The notes beneath the pieces are model-generated. The model saw only the letters and a program-made list of their open reading frames with translations. It was not told the DNA's origin and searched no databases. This document shows positions 45,148 to 57,429 of a stretch of 64,000 nucleotides of DNA, piece after piece (the first letter of the stretch is position 1; every line of letters starts with the position of its first letter). Made by a program: the position numbers and the translations under genes. The stretch covers positions 825,501 through 889,500 of the forward strand of contig NC_135222.1 in assembly GCF_052324685.1 (NCBI RefSeq), written 5' to 3'. This stretch comes from Brachyhypopomus gauderio. Its lineage: Eukaryota > Chordata > Actinopteri > Gymnotiformes > Hypopomidae.

Positions 45148-47349
45148 GCATAATTCAACCCCGCCTTCCCCCCATGCCCTTTCACACACACCCGCACACA
45201 ACACACACACATGCGTGCACACACAGGAATGGCGTGTGACCAAGAACGGATGGACGATTGCCCTTAAGTGCTTGTGTCAGTTGTTTCTGGGTCAGTGAGC
45301 AGCGCTGAGGAGGTTGGACCGGCGCCAGAACCCCTGTTGGCCCACAGCACTGGAGGGAAGTCTGAGGGAGGGAGGCCACGCAGCCCAGAGGTGTGCGGTT
45401 ACACCACAGAATCAGCAAGAGATAAATGGATTAAAAGGAACATGTGTGGATTGGATGAGGGTGATGATTCCCACTCTGAGATTCAAAAGGTTCAATATTA
45501 TTCACTTCATTATTCATAGTACAATAGGTGTCCCAGTCTAAAGTAGCATACATACAGTCTGTGGACCAGACACTGAGAATAGAGCATTCAATTCTAATGG
45601 TCCTCTCTTCGGTTTTAGTACTGTTTACATATGGTAGCACACTGCACATTCCAACCACTGTTAACCTTACAGTACTCCACACTATGAATCTACTCTAATG
45701 TGATCTGTGTTAAAAGGGTGCACTTTAAGAGGTGTATAATCCCCCCGCTGTCTGCAGCAGTAATCAATACTCCGGTTCCTCAGATCAAAGTGAAGACCTT
45801 TTGTTGCTAGACTGGACTTACTTTAGAATCTCAACATCCGTCTCTTCCATGAATTTTGATAAGGTGCAGGTTTCCTTGGGGAGACGTTTTGTTTCTGTTC
45901 ATAAATCATTGGGATTGGAGTTCTGTCATGAGTGTTGAGAAAGAATTTGTGAAATGTTTTGTTTTGAGAAAACCTCTAGAACAGGAAGTCTCTGCTGGCG
46001 AGTGAGTAAAGGTCTGCCACTATGCTTTTATGAGGAGTGTTATGAAATGCCATTGACTTTTAATCGTTCACTTTGTCACCAGCCAGTGTGATGGAAATTG
46101 GCTTTGTTCACATGGTGCCTCGGTTAATATGTGTCTTATTGTTTCTTTGTTTTGATTGAGTCTTGTACTGCACGTCCATGTTTGTAAATATGCTGTCCAT
46201 TATGAAATGGAATAAGCAGTTTCTAATGTTGCAGTCATTCTTAATTAATGCAGTCATTCTTAATGAATGACTGTTTTGTTAATTGCGGGATGGATATTTG
46301 TGCATAGCCATTGTGGTGGTAAATATTGTTATTGTTTAATAATCTCGCTTTTGTCCCTAATGACCCACGGTAATTAACTGAGATACATGATTACAAAATT
46401 CAATAAGCCTACTACACTCTAGCAACATTTCAGAACCACGGACAAAGTTCACATTCATCTCGCTTGGGTACATAAATGTGAAGCGAAAACGTCTAATTCT
46501 GAGCTGTGTTGTAGTTTGTGTTGTATAAATGTGATAGCGTTTAAGTAATTTCCCCTACGTTTCTACTGTAAACGTGCGTGCAGCTGTGACGAGAAATGAG
46601 TGAACGAGACAGAGGTGGGCGCGTGGGCGTTTATGTGTCATAAAATGTATGTCAGTGGGCCACATCGCTGTCCCTCTGAACAGGTACGTTATATCTCCAG
46701 GGACATCATTATTCTGTCGTGAAAGAAGTAGGCAGGTCGGCCACAGCCATTTGGGATCCACTTGTATTAAAATGATTTTCCCAAATATGTTGTCTTTATG
46801 ATAATGTCTGTACATTATCTATAAAATTCATACTGACAATGACTCGGCGTTTTGTAAACCCAATCTTTTGATGGAGATAAGCAATTTAAAAAAACAAATG
46901 AATAAAATAAAATAAATGATGAAAAACATATTTGAAATTATCTGAGCAAGACAAAATACTGATGAACTGGAATTTCATTAGGGTTTTATCTTTTTGCCTA
47001 CATTGTTTTGCTACTTTTCAGTTTGTTTGCTGAACTTTAAAGAGGGTTAGCAATATGCATTTTTATGTATAACTGAACCGAAATACCTCGCTCAAATATA
47101 AATAATTCACAGATTAAATGCGTGGAGTTGAAGCCACGACTGACTATCGTACTCATTATACAGAGGTTCTCCAGAATTTTAGGCACAATAAATACTCTGT
47201 AAAATGTCAGAAGAGGAATATGTAATAATTCTGCACTGTAAAATGAAGTCTCCCTGCCATCCCCCACCCCAGAACCACAGAACGCTGCCAGTCTCAAAAC
47301 GCCCACGGGCTCTCTGCATCAACGCTATATTCCGTACCTCGCTCAGCTG

Positions 47350-47758
47350 GTTTAAAATCGGGGTGGGTGGGGGGGGGGGGGGTGTTTGGAGGTGGGGGTG
47401 GGGGGGTGCATGTACTCCGAGGGCGGTGAGCCTCCACGCGCGCTTTTGTTCAGCATCTCCTCGCGACCGGAGAAAGTGAGAGGCGCTTCACTCTCTTCTC
47501 TCCTTCCCTTCTGCACGGGCGGGTGGCCAGACGCTCACTGTCGAGAAACAGAGAGAGTCTGCGTTTGTGCAGAACAGACTAGAAGAAATCACATTTTCAA
47601 AAGATACAGCGCTTTACATATTTTGATGGTTTACCTCCGCTACGGTGACACGCAGAAGAGCGACGGAACACCTGCGCCGAACAGAAGGAGCGGTTCCTCT
47701 GGAGCGGAGCCACATTCCTCTGCACCTAGAGACGTCAGGCGCGGGTATCTCTGACAAG
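47350..47758 (+). promoter_or_regulatory. Likely promoter and 5' non-coding first exon of a downstream gene (ncan by synteny?)
   Basis: In otherwise AT-rich DNA this block is GC- and CpG-rich. It has a TTTAAAA element (about 47351), a G-run, then transcribed-looking sequence rich in CpG. It ends in an AAG/GTTAGA donor candidate at 47758/47759. Frames are short, so any exon would be non-coding. In human the gene divergent from NR2C2AP is NCAN, which fits the orientation. No neurocan coding exon is in the window, so the gene name is only a hypothesis. Confidence 0.35.
47360..47407 (+). other. G-run with G-quadruplex potential
   Basis: Multiple runs of three or more G within 48 bp (GGGGTGGGTGGGG followed by more than ten G and further GGGGG runs). 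This exceeds the four-run G-quadruplex pattern and sits at the presumed promoter. Confidence 0.7.
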
Positions 47759-48744
47759 GTTAGAGTCATTTTATTGTGTTTAACTATCGCGCATCTGCTG
47801 CACCCTCATCGAATCATATTCCGTAGCAAGCGCTGCGTTTCCTGACCTGGCTGGATTTGAGGAATAAATGTGCCACGAAAGGACAGTCAGTATCTCAAGG
47901 AGGACAAAGACTACCTGCAGATTCCGCGTCTCATCTAGCGTTAGGTTACTGGACTCGATCTTTTGTAGATCTTCTAAGATCGATCGTATTTGTGGGTTAT
48001 GAGCTGGCTGATATGAAATGTTATTATTTTTGAGTATTTCTGTGTTTAACTTACAGTTTCCGTTCACTTAGGGAAATAATTTGAAAGTGTACGATACGGT
48101 CTAATGTAAGACCAATTTAGGTCTCTTTTTAATACAGTTCTTCTCTTGGTCCAGCGAGATGACTTTCCACACTATCCAGTTTCCTTTTCTGGGTTTCTTC
48201 TTATATGCTCAAATATCTTGTACAGTTATACAAAAAAGCCTCTTTGATTCACGTTCCTTTGACAGTGTGTCTCACTGCAAAAGTTTACTTTTTTTCCTTG
48301 GTTAAGCCTCTTGTAACTCTCGCAAGATAAGAGAGTTTTCATCAGCGCGTGTCTGTCAGTGTGAGCATGGGGAGCGCGTGTAGCTATCCAGGTGCATTAC
48401 ATCGTATTTGTGCAGTGTTGATCGTCGTGGTACGGTGGATCGTGTGAAGTTAGACAGGTGGTGAGTGCTGTCAGTCCTGGGCCCATTGCAGTGCCAGTGT
48501 GTTGCTAGCGGGAGCAGGAGACAGACCTGATCCACAGTGGCGTTCTGTCGAGGCTGTCTGTGTGTTTTGTCTCTATCTGACTGTATCTGACTTCAGCCCA
48601 GGAGTCTCCAGAACAGATAAAAGAACCACACAACATTTGCTCCATCAGCCTGCAACATGTCCACGTATTTGACAAGAAAAGGGGAATGATGTAGAATCTT
48701 CTGTGAACTCTCTGTGTACCTGTGTGTGTACCTGAGTTTATGTG

Positions 48745-48831
<87 letters not shown>
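48745..48831. repeat. (GT)n microsatellite
   Basis: About 42 GT units, 100 bp before the giant 27-bp minisatellite. Confidence 0.95.
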
Positions 48832-48832
<1 letters not shown>

Positions 48833-48933
48833 CATTTTATTTGTTGAAAAGCTTCTAAAATAGAGAATAGCAGAGTATTGTGTTTAAAAGAGCTCTAGGG
48901 AAATTTCAACCAGCTGTTTGCAGCAAATTGGTT

Positions 48934-51279
48934 CTATCACCCAGATACATACTCATCCTTCTATCACCCAGATACATACTCATCCTTCTATCACCCAGAT
49001 ACATACTCATCCTTCTATCACCCAGACACATACTCATCCTTCTATCACCCAGATACATACTCATCCTTCTATCACCCAGATACATACTCATCCTTCTATC
49101 ACCCAGATACATACTCATCCTTCTATCACCCGGATACATACTCATCCTTCTATCACCTGGATACATACTCATCCTTCTATCACCTGGATACATACTCATC
49201 CTTCTATCACCTGGATACATACTCATCCTTCTATCACCCAGATACATACTCATCCTTCTATCACCCAGACACATACTCATCCTTCTATCACCCAGATACA
49301 TACTCATCCTTCTATTACCCAGATACATACTCATCCTTCTATCACCCAGATACATACTCATCCTTCTATCACCCAGATACATACTCATCCTTCTATCACC
49401 TGGATACATATTCATCCTTCTATCACCCAGATACATACTCATCCTTCTATCACCCAGATACATACTCATCCTTCTATCACCCAGATACATACTCATCCTT
49501 CTATCACCTGGATACATACTCATCCTTCTATCACCTGGATACATACTCATCCTTCTATCACCTGGATATATACTCATCCTTCTATCACCCAGATACATAC
49601 TCATCCTTCTATTACCTGGATACATACTCATCCTTCTATCACCCAGATACATACTCATCCTTCTTTTACCCAGACACATACTCATCCTTCTATCACCCAG
49701 ATACATACTCATCCTTCTATCACCCAGATACATATTCATCCTTCTATCACCCAGATACATACTCATCCTTCTATTACCCAGACACATACTCATCCTTCTA
49801 TCACCCAGATACATACTCATCCTTCTATCACCTGGATACATACTCATCCTTCTATCACCTGGATATATACTCATCCTTCTATCACCCAGATACATACTCA
49901 TCCTTCTATTACCTGGATACATACTCATCCTTCTATCACCCAGATACATACTCATCCTTCTTTTACCCAGACACATACTCATCCTTCTATCACCCAGATA
50001 CATACTCATCCTTCTATCACCCAGATACATATTCATCCTTCTATCACCCAGATACATACTCATCCTTCTATTACCCAGACACATACTCATCCTTCTATCA
50101 CCCAGATACATACTCATCCTTCTATCACCCAGATACATACTCATCCTTCTATCACCCAGATACATACTCATCCTTCTATCACCCAGATACATACTCATCC
50201 TTCTATCACCCAGATACATACTAATCCTTCTATTACCTGGATACATACTCATCCTTCTATCACCCAGATACATACTCATCCTTCTATTACCCAGACACAT
50301 ACTCATCCTTCTATCACCCAGTTACATACTCATCCTTCTATCACCTGAATACATACTCATCCTTCTATCACCTGGATACATACTCATCCTTCTATCACCC
50401 AGATACATACTCATCCTTCTATCACCTGGATACATACTCATCCTTCTATCACCCAGATACATACTCATCCTTCTATCACCCAGATACATACTCATCCTTC
50501 TATCACCCAGATACATACTCATCCTTCTATTACCTGGATACATACTCATCCTTCTATCACCCAGATACATACTCATCCTTCTATTACCCAGACACATACT
50601 CATCCTTCTATCACCCAGATACATACTCATCCTTCTATCACCCAGATACATACTCATCCTTCTATCACCCAGATACATATTCATCCTTCTATCACCCAGA
50701 TACATACTCATCCTTCTATCACCCAGATACATACTCATCCTTCTATCACCCAGATACATACTCATCCTTCTATCACCCAGATACACACTCATCCTTCTAT
50801 CACCCAGATACATACTCATCCTTCTATTACCCAGACACATACTCATCCTTCTATTACCTGGATACATACTCATCCTTCTATCACCCAGATACATACTCAT
50901 CCTTCTATTACCCAGATACATACTCATCCTTCTATCACCCAGATACATACTCATCCTTCTATCACCCAGATACATACTCATCCTTCTATTACCCAGACAC
51001 ATACTCATCCTTCTATCACCCAGATACATACTCATCCTTCTATCACCCAGATACATACTCATCCTTCTATTACCCAGACACATACTCATCCTTCTATCAC
51101 CCAGATACACACTCATCCTTCTATCACCCAGATACATACTCATCCTTCTATTACCCAGACACATACTCATCCTTCTATCACCCAGATACATACTCATCCT
51201 TCTATCACCCAGATACATACTCATCCTTCTATCACCTGGATACATACTCATCCTTCTATCACCCAGATACATACTCATA
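48934..51279. repeat. Giant 27-bp minisatellite, about 87 copies
   Basis: About 2.35 kb of near-perfect 27-bp units (start CTATCACCCAGATACATAC, end TCATCCTT). The unit length is a multiple of three and contains no stop in several frames, so long spurious ORFs run through it on both strands (up to 848 codons). Variation concentrates at one dinucleotide (CCCAGA, CCTGGA, one CCCGGA) plus CAC/TAC and GATAC/GACAC changes. A block of 11 units (297 bp) is repeated in tandem at 49.5-50.1 kb. Confidence 0.97.
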
Positions 51280-52376
51280 TTTTGGTCTCAGTCTGCACAC
51301 ACCTGCTTGCTTCTACTTTATTTTTTTAGTTTCACCAGAGTAGAAATACATTCTCTTCCTCGCCTCTCTCTTTCTCTCTCTCTTTGTCTCTCTCTCTCTC
51401 ACTCTCTCTTCCCCCTCCCTTTTTGAACACTGGTGAGATCAAACACCTTCTGCCATGTGCATTATTCATCATTTGTTTGATGATACATGTTTTTTGACAT
51501 CTCTTGAATAAACATGCGAGTGTCTGTAAAACTCCCATTGCTGAACTTCACCATGACATCAGAAACTATCTGCCCCCCCCAACAACAGACACAGCGGTAA
51601 TCCCGGCCATGTCAGAATCTGTGCTGCCATATTCAGCTTCAGTGTCCATATTCAGCCTCTGTCTTCTGTTTTCAAACACTGTCCTCAAATTGTCAGTGTC
51701 TTCGTTTTCACTGCCGTACGCTGGTGCACTCTTCTTTTCCCTTTGCTGGTGTAGCTCGTTGGCGCATTTTATGTCTGCTTTTCCAACATGAATAAACGCC
51801 AAAAGACCACCCTTATGTTGTCATTAGAAGGGAGGGGGAAATTGCTTTGGCCTACAAACCCTGTGGTATTGTGCTGTTTTTAGTAGGGTGCTGATTGATT
51901 TCCTCGTATTTCAATAATGTCTTTCTGCCTGGCTGCACACAAAGCTTAGCATCAACACTTGTAAGGAGGGGGATGTTGACAGGTGGAATTAAATTTGTAC
52001 TTGAAAAGCATCCAAACAACCTGACGCCTCTGGATTCCAGGAGATAATGTCCTTGTCGTAAATTAGTATGCGCAGAGCTTAATGGACCAAGTCTACTGTG
52101 CGGATGACTAAAAGTACTCAAGAAGCCTGAGCTAGGTACAAAAATGGAGATGTTCCTGCTTAACGTTTGGTCCTGGGAAGACTTCATATAAGTAATGCAT
52201 GCTGCTTCTGGGCACATGGCAGCTTTTGGAGAAAATGTTTTAATGCGCACATCTAAAGACTCACAGACAGTCTGGGCAAAAAAAGAAACATAAACAACTT
52301 AGAAGACAACAGTAAATGCCTGTGCACTGTTTCCAAAATAGAGATTTCCTTCCTCCCCACCAAGAATGATTGTTAA

Positions 52377-52377
52377 C

Positions 52378-52458
<81 letters not shown>

Positions 52459-52479
52459 TAATAATAATAATAATAACAA
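52377..52479. repeat. (ATA)n trinucleotide array
   Basis: About 32 ATA/ATAATA units with a short AC interruption near 52456. Confidence 0.95.
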
Positions 52480-55400
52480 GAATGTTACGACCTATCTGGG
52501 TAAGTAAGTATCTGCACATGCTAATGTTGTTCCTGTTTTCCTTCTTCATGTATGTCCTGGTGTCATCAGGTTGGTCTTTCAGGATGTTATTTTGAAATTA
52601 AGTACTACGGCAACATTTAGAACTATGTACAGGTTTTCTCCACATAGCAGTTTTGTACAAATATGTTGATGCATTTAAAAATATTTAGTGTCTTTATGTG
52701 TGTCCGTGTATGCCTCATACTTAATCCATGGTTTGGCATGTTGCTAAACAGCTCATATCTTCGAGTCTCTCACAATCAGAGAGACATTTTCTCATTATGT
52801 GTGTGTTCTCACAAAAAAATACTTTAGCCTTGTGACCCAGAGCAGTACATACTTAGCTGTAGTTTGGCCTCTTGTGCAGACAGGGTTCTTCTTTGTTCAA
52901 TCTATGAATATTCATCAAAGAACAGACCTGAGATTTCATTATTCAAAACAGGCATTTTTATTTGACACCTACTGTGCTTTTTGCTGTATTCATAATAGGG
53001 TCACTATAATGGGGTCTAGTGCAACGGGTGATGCAGAAAGTGCATAATGGTGTTTTTTGTTGTTGTGTTTGTTTTTTTTGGCTGTTTATGCTTTTTTATA
53101 ATTAGCCGTTCTATGTTTACAGAATGCTTATGAGAAAGAGCTGTATCTTACCAGTTTTCCCAGTGACAGTTGGAACGGTCAGAACTTAAAGGTGACGTGA
53201 ATGATTTTTTATTTAAACATGACTGAAGTTCAATGTCTGCAATTGACCTGGGCTCTGTGACTTGTACATAAAATGTAAAACAGTCCAGATGTAGTAAGTT
53301 AAATGTCTGTTAAGAGATGATGACCTCTCTATACAAGGGAAGACTTGGGTTGTGCATTGGGTTGAGCGTGTGTGTCTTGGAGAATGTTGTAGATGCATGG
53401 TGTGGGACTGAAGTTTGATGTCATAGGCAACACTAGGTGGAAGTTATCAAAAACTGTAACATCGATTTGCAGCAAATGCATCTGGTTTCAGCACTGGACA
53501 GCTCCCAGAACATTGGCCACTTCTCTGTCTGGTACATACTCCTATTAAATGAGTTTTAGTACAGGAGAAATAGAATTTACTTAGAGAAATCTTGATTAAT
53601 CAGATCTAATTTTGTTAGGTGTGACTCCTTTGGCAAATGTTCCCTTTTAACATCTACAGTGTTGTTTTGAAGAAGTTTGTTGCTTTGTTTTTCACAATTT
53701 TTTAAATTTTTATTTCTGTCAAAATAAGTGATCAGTAATGTGGTTTTCAGTGCACCATTGAAAGTGGCCTGTACCAGAGGTAGGCTGGGTAAGAAACAAA
53801 TCCCCTTCTTAATCTCTTGTTTAGTCTCGCATGTAATAAAGATTGCCCGCGTAATCTTACAACTATCATCTATACCCTGGAACATGCAGGAAAAACTCAC
53901 GGACGACTCAGGGAGGAACATATTGTAATACTTCCTATTTCATCTTTCACTTTCCATTTGTGGCCTGTATGAATGTGGAAGTAATACTGTATTGTGAGCT
54001 GTTGGATTTAGCAACAAGGAGGCGTCTCTTATCTGCGCATTTGGATTGTTCACTAATGTGATGGTGGATATTCGTGTTCATTAGCATGGTTGTGCATATT
54101 ATAATATTTAATATTTTATCTGCATCCTGTTGTTACTCTTGTGGTTCTTTAATTGCAAATATTTGTTTCATTGTAGTGTTTTGGGTTGAGCTTGTAAATG
54201 TTTTGTGCTATCAATGTGATCTGTCTATGAATGTAACTCATTAGATGTTCACTTTAAGAAACCCGTAAATTATTATTATAATTATTATTACTTTCATTAC
54301 TGTTATCATACTTCTCCTCACTCCTCATTTCTTCTGCGTTTAGCATGTGGCTTATTTAGCAATTTTGCCTTCAGCCGCCTTTTCTTCTGTGTTGCCTTTC
54401 CTTTCTTTTTTTCTTTTCATTTTTTGTTGATGTTAATCATTAAAAACAATAAATATTTAATGAAAAAAAGAAAAAAACTGTAAACAAAATTGATACTGAC
54501 TACACAGACAAAATATTTTCACCATGCGCACCCACTAGTAAATAAAAACGAGTTATTTCAGCACAATATATATATGGCCGGTGGCTGAAATCGAGAAACG
54601 TCAAGTGTTGTAAAAGCTCGTCTCGTCTCATCTCCGTGGTGGCTTTGCAATGGTGGTGAGGAAGGCTCCGGCCTCCCGAGTGAGACATGACAGGTGAGAA
54701 GCTTATACTCAAGCCTTTTCTCTCTCTGCTTAACTGGATCACTATAGACTGACCCAAGATTCAACACATACACCTCCCACCAGACAGCCCTGCTGAGCCC
54801 AAACACACTCCATTGATTGAATTTGTAAGTCGCTCGCCTCGCCTCCAGTGTACTGCAGGTCAAATGTCGTTGCAGAAGACTCTATTTTCTGTCTATCTAC
54901 TGCCAGTAATGAAATTTTCATCATAACACTCCAGTGGCTTAGCAAAGTGTAACATATTATGGGCCTCTTTTATAAAAATATGTGTGATTTGTTCATCGTG
55001 ATTTCTAAAATGGATATTTAAAGCAGGCAACAGTAGATATTTTTTGCTTAAAAGTAATGAGACACATTACATTAATTCAATGCCAAGTAGTTACTTTCGT
55101 GTTACTTTCATGAAACACTCAAATCAAGCACAAAAGGGCCTAGCGTGACTAACGTTAGATTGGAAACTCCACACTTTTCTACAGCTGTCATGTGAGTGTG
55201 ATGTGAAAAGAAAATTGACATCTGGGGAACATTATTTCCTCTGCACACACACACCACAGACAGCTTTGATGTCACTGATACACAGGCAGACATCACGGGC
55301 CACTGGCGTCCTGACTCCGTGTGTTAAAGGAGATGCATCATTGGGTCGACATGTGTGTGCAATGTTTACTGCAGCCACACTTGGGGAAGCCATGTACTCT

Positions 55401-56110
55401 TAGATTGCAATAGTTATATTTTCTTGAACTGCTGGTGACAGAAAATGTGTGCACGCACACACATGCAGACATACATTTTATATAGGCACACACTTGCAGA
55501 GAAGGTGGAAATGTTTGATTTTGTGAGCATATGATAATGCATTTTTCCCATTTGCACATCATAGGCAACAGTCTGTTAAATAATTATCATTTTGTTGTTT
55601 GATAAAGAATCTCTGCGGGCAAACTCTCTTGTTTGACTCGCAATTGGCTTTCCATTTTGTTTGCCACATTAAGACTTAACAGGTGGGGTTGTAACCAATT
55701 CTCCTCTGTAATTAACTGTCATCCTGTGGAATACATGTAGTGGGGGCAGAAACTGGAGAAATGTTTTCCTGGAGCCTTGTGGCTGTTAGCTATCTCTGAT
55801 GAGTGGTGATTAGGGACTCGGGACAAGTGACAGGATCTAAAAATGTGTTTGTGTTGTGGGTTATGTGGGAGGTTCTGGCCTTGCGGCTGATGCTAAAATG
55901 GCTCCCTCCAAGGGTCCTGATGTCTGCATCATGTCCGACTCTTTGTCCATATCACAGAACAGTAGCCCAAATGATCAACCTTGTTGAGTACAGCTTGCAT
56001 TTGTAAAGTGTGGTAGGAGAACAGTAGCTTTACTTCTTCCAATGTGACCTTCCTCCATCTGAACAAATTGGTTATATTCATTGTTAATCCTGTAGGCTAC
56101 CCAGTAACAA

Positions 56111-56112
56111 CC

Positions 56113-56143
<31 letters not shown>

Positions 56144-56148
56144 ACACC
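56111..56148. repeat. Poly-C run followed by (CA)n
   Basis: About 19 consecutive C followed by about 9 CA units. The homopolymer length is likely to be assembly- or sequencing-sensitive. Confidence 0.85.
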
Positions 56149-57429
56149 ATCCTCTCTGTAATTACCATCTTCTTAAATTCATCCCTGTCTGAGCTTTAAT
56201 TTTCCACAACCAGATTCTGGGATCAGGTTTTTCCACCCAAATCTCTCTTTTTTTGTAACAGCTTTAATTGGTTTTTAAAACATACAAGGTGCACTGGGTA
56301 TTGCATTAAGTCTTGAGCGCAGAGATTATTTTAGCCCATGATCTAATAGTTTTGCTGATTGCTCCCTGTAAACCAGCATGCAATCTCATTAGCAGCAACA
56401 GTCAGTAGGCCATCGATTCAATGGCAGGAAGGGCATTGCCCTTCATGGAGGAAAGCTGCTGGTACACACATTTAAGTGTGTGCTTGTGATCCAGTACAGT
56501 GCTGCTCCACAGCAATAGGCGTTTTCAGACTGTCCCTTGTGTGTGGGAGGGAACCCAGGAGAATAGGGTGCCAAACAAAAAGCATTACGATGAAACAAGG
56601 AGAGAAAAAGGCATAGGAGGAAATTAACTCGAATCAACGAACTCAAACTCTTGAACTCGAACCCCAGAACAGCGTACAGTGTGCATCCCTTTGAAAAATC
56701 ACTGTTCGTTCTGAAATATTCCACCCTCCCATTAGCAATATACCCTGACATCATCTGCTAGAAATATAATGAAATGGGTCACAGAAGACAGACAAATTAA
56801 GGTCTGGAAGAAGTTTGATTTCAATAGTCACTTTCATAATGAAGTATTGAGATGACGAGACCTGATTTGTTGAGACTGTCTCTCAAACAGGCTGTCACCA
56901 GATTTTCTTTCCTCGTGTCACTAAATCTCAATCTAATTATAATAAATCGTTTTTGATATCATCCATAGTAGAGATGACAGAATTGTCCAAAGGTATATTT
57001 TCTAAATTGGTCATATCTCTGATCATAAAGATCTAATATCAGGAAGGCCTAATTCCAGATCACTCTCATAATGAATACAGCAGCTCTTTCATGAAAATGA
57101 TGTATAGACAGAATTCTGCTTAGCTGAGGCTGATGGATACTACAGTGATTCAACTGGAAGGACTTTCCTGTGGGCCATATCTACTGCTGACACTAATGTC
57201 AAAGCTTGGGCATAGATTCAGGCAGCTGGACAGTGTATGTGTATGGCAGCTGCTGGCCGAGTTTCAGCTGTTTGGACATCATCCCTTTAAAAAATGATCT
57301 GAGATCAGTGAAAGCTGCCATACAATAAAAAGCAGACGCATTTCCGATTTAATTTTCATAAATTGTAACTTAGCAAGTAGAGGCTCGTTTCCCTGTGTTA
57401 TCCCGCCTGTAAGACTATTTGCGTTAATA

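Larger units (their letters stand above)
51290..56740. other. Non-coding stretch between minisatellite and AT-rich element cluster
   Basis: No supported gene. It contains a CT-rich tract (51360-51414), an ATA array and a poly-C/CA tract. The remaining ORFs are short and unlike any family I know. If the exon at 47.7 kb is real, this is intronic. Confidence 0.5.

Noticed and set aside
44862-45239. 125-codon plus-strand ORF
   Set aside because: It runs into a CT microsatellite and shows no conserved domain or splice-supported neighbours.
47780-48067. 95-codon minus-strand ORF (HNPQIRSILEDLQKIESSNL...)
   Set aside because: The composition is protein-like, but there is no supported start, splice context or recognisable family. 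It overlaps the start of the presumed intron on the other strand.
48934-51279. Regular repeats resembling a CRISPR array
   Set aside because: Units are directly adjacent with no unique spacers, in a vertebrate nuclear context. The same applies to the 28-bp array at 60.6-64 kb.
48880-51426. 848-codon ORF on the plus strand, and 466- and 318-codon ORFs on the minus strand
   Set aside because: All are by-products of a 27-bp tandem unit (divisible by three) without stops. There is no family resemblance, splice context or non-repeat domain, and both strands are open at once.
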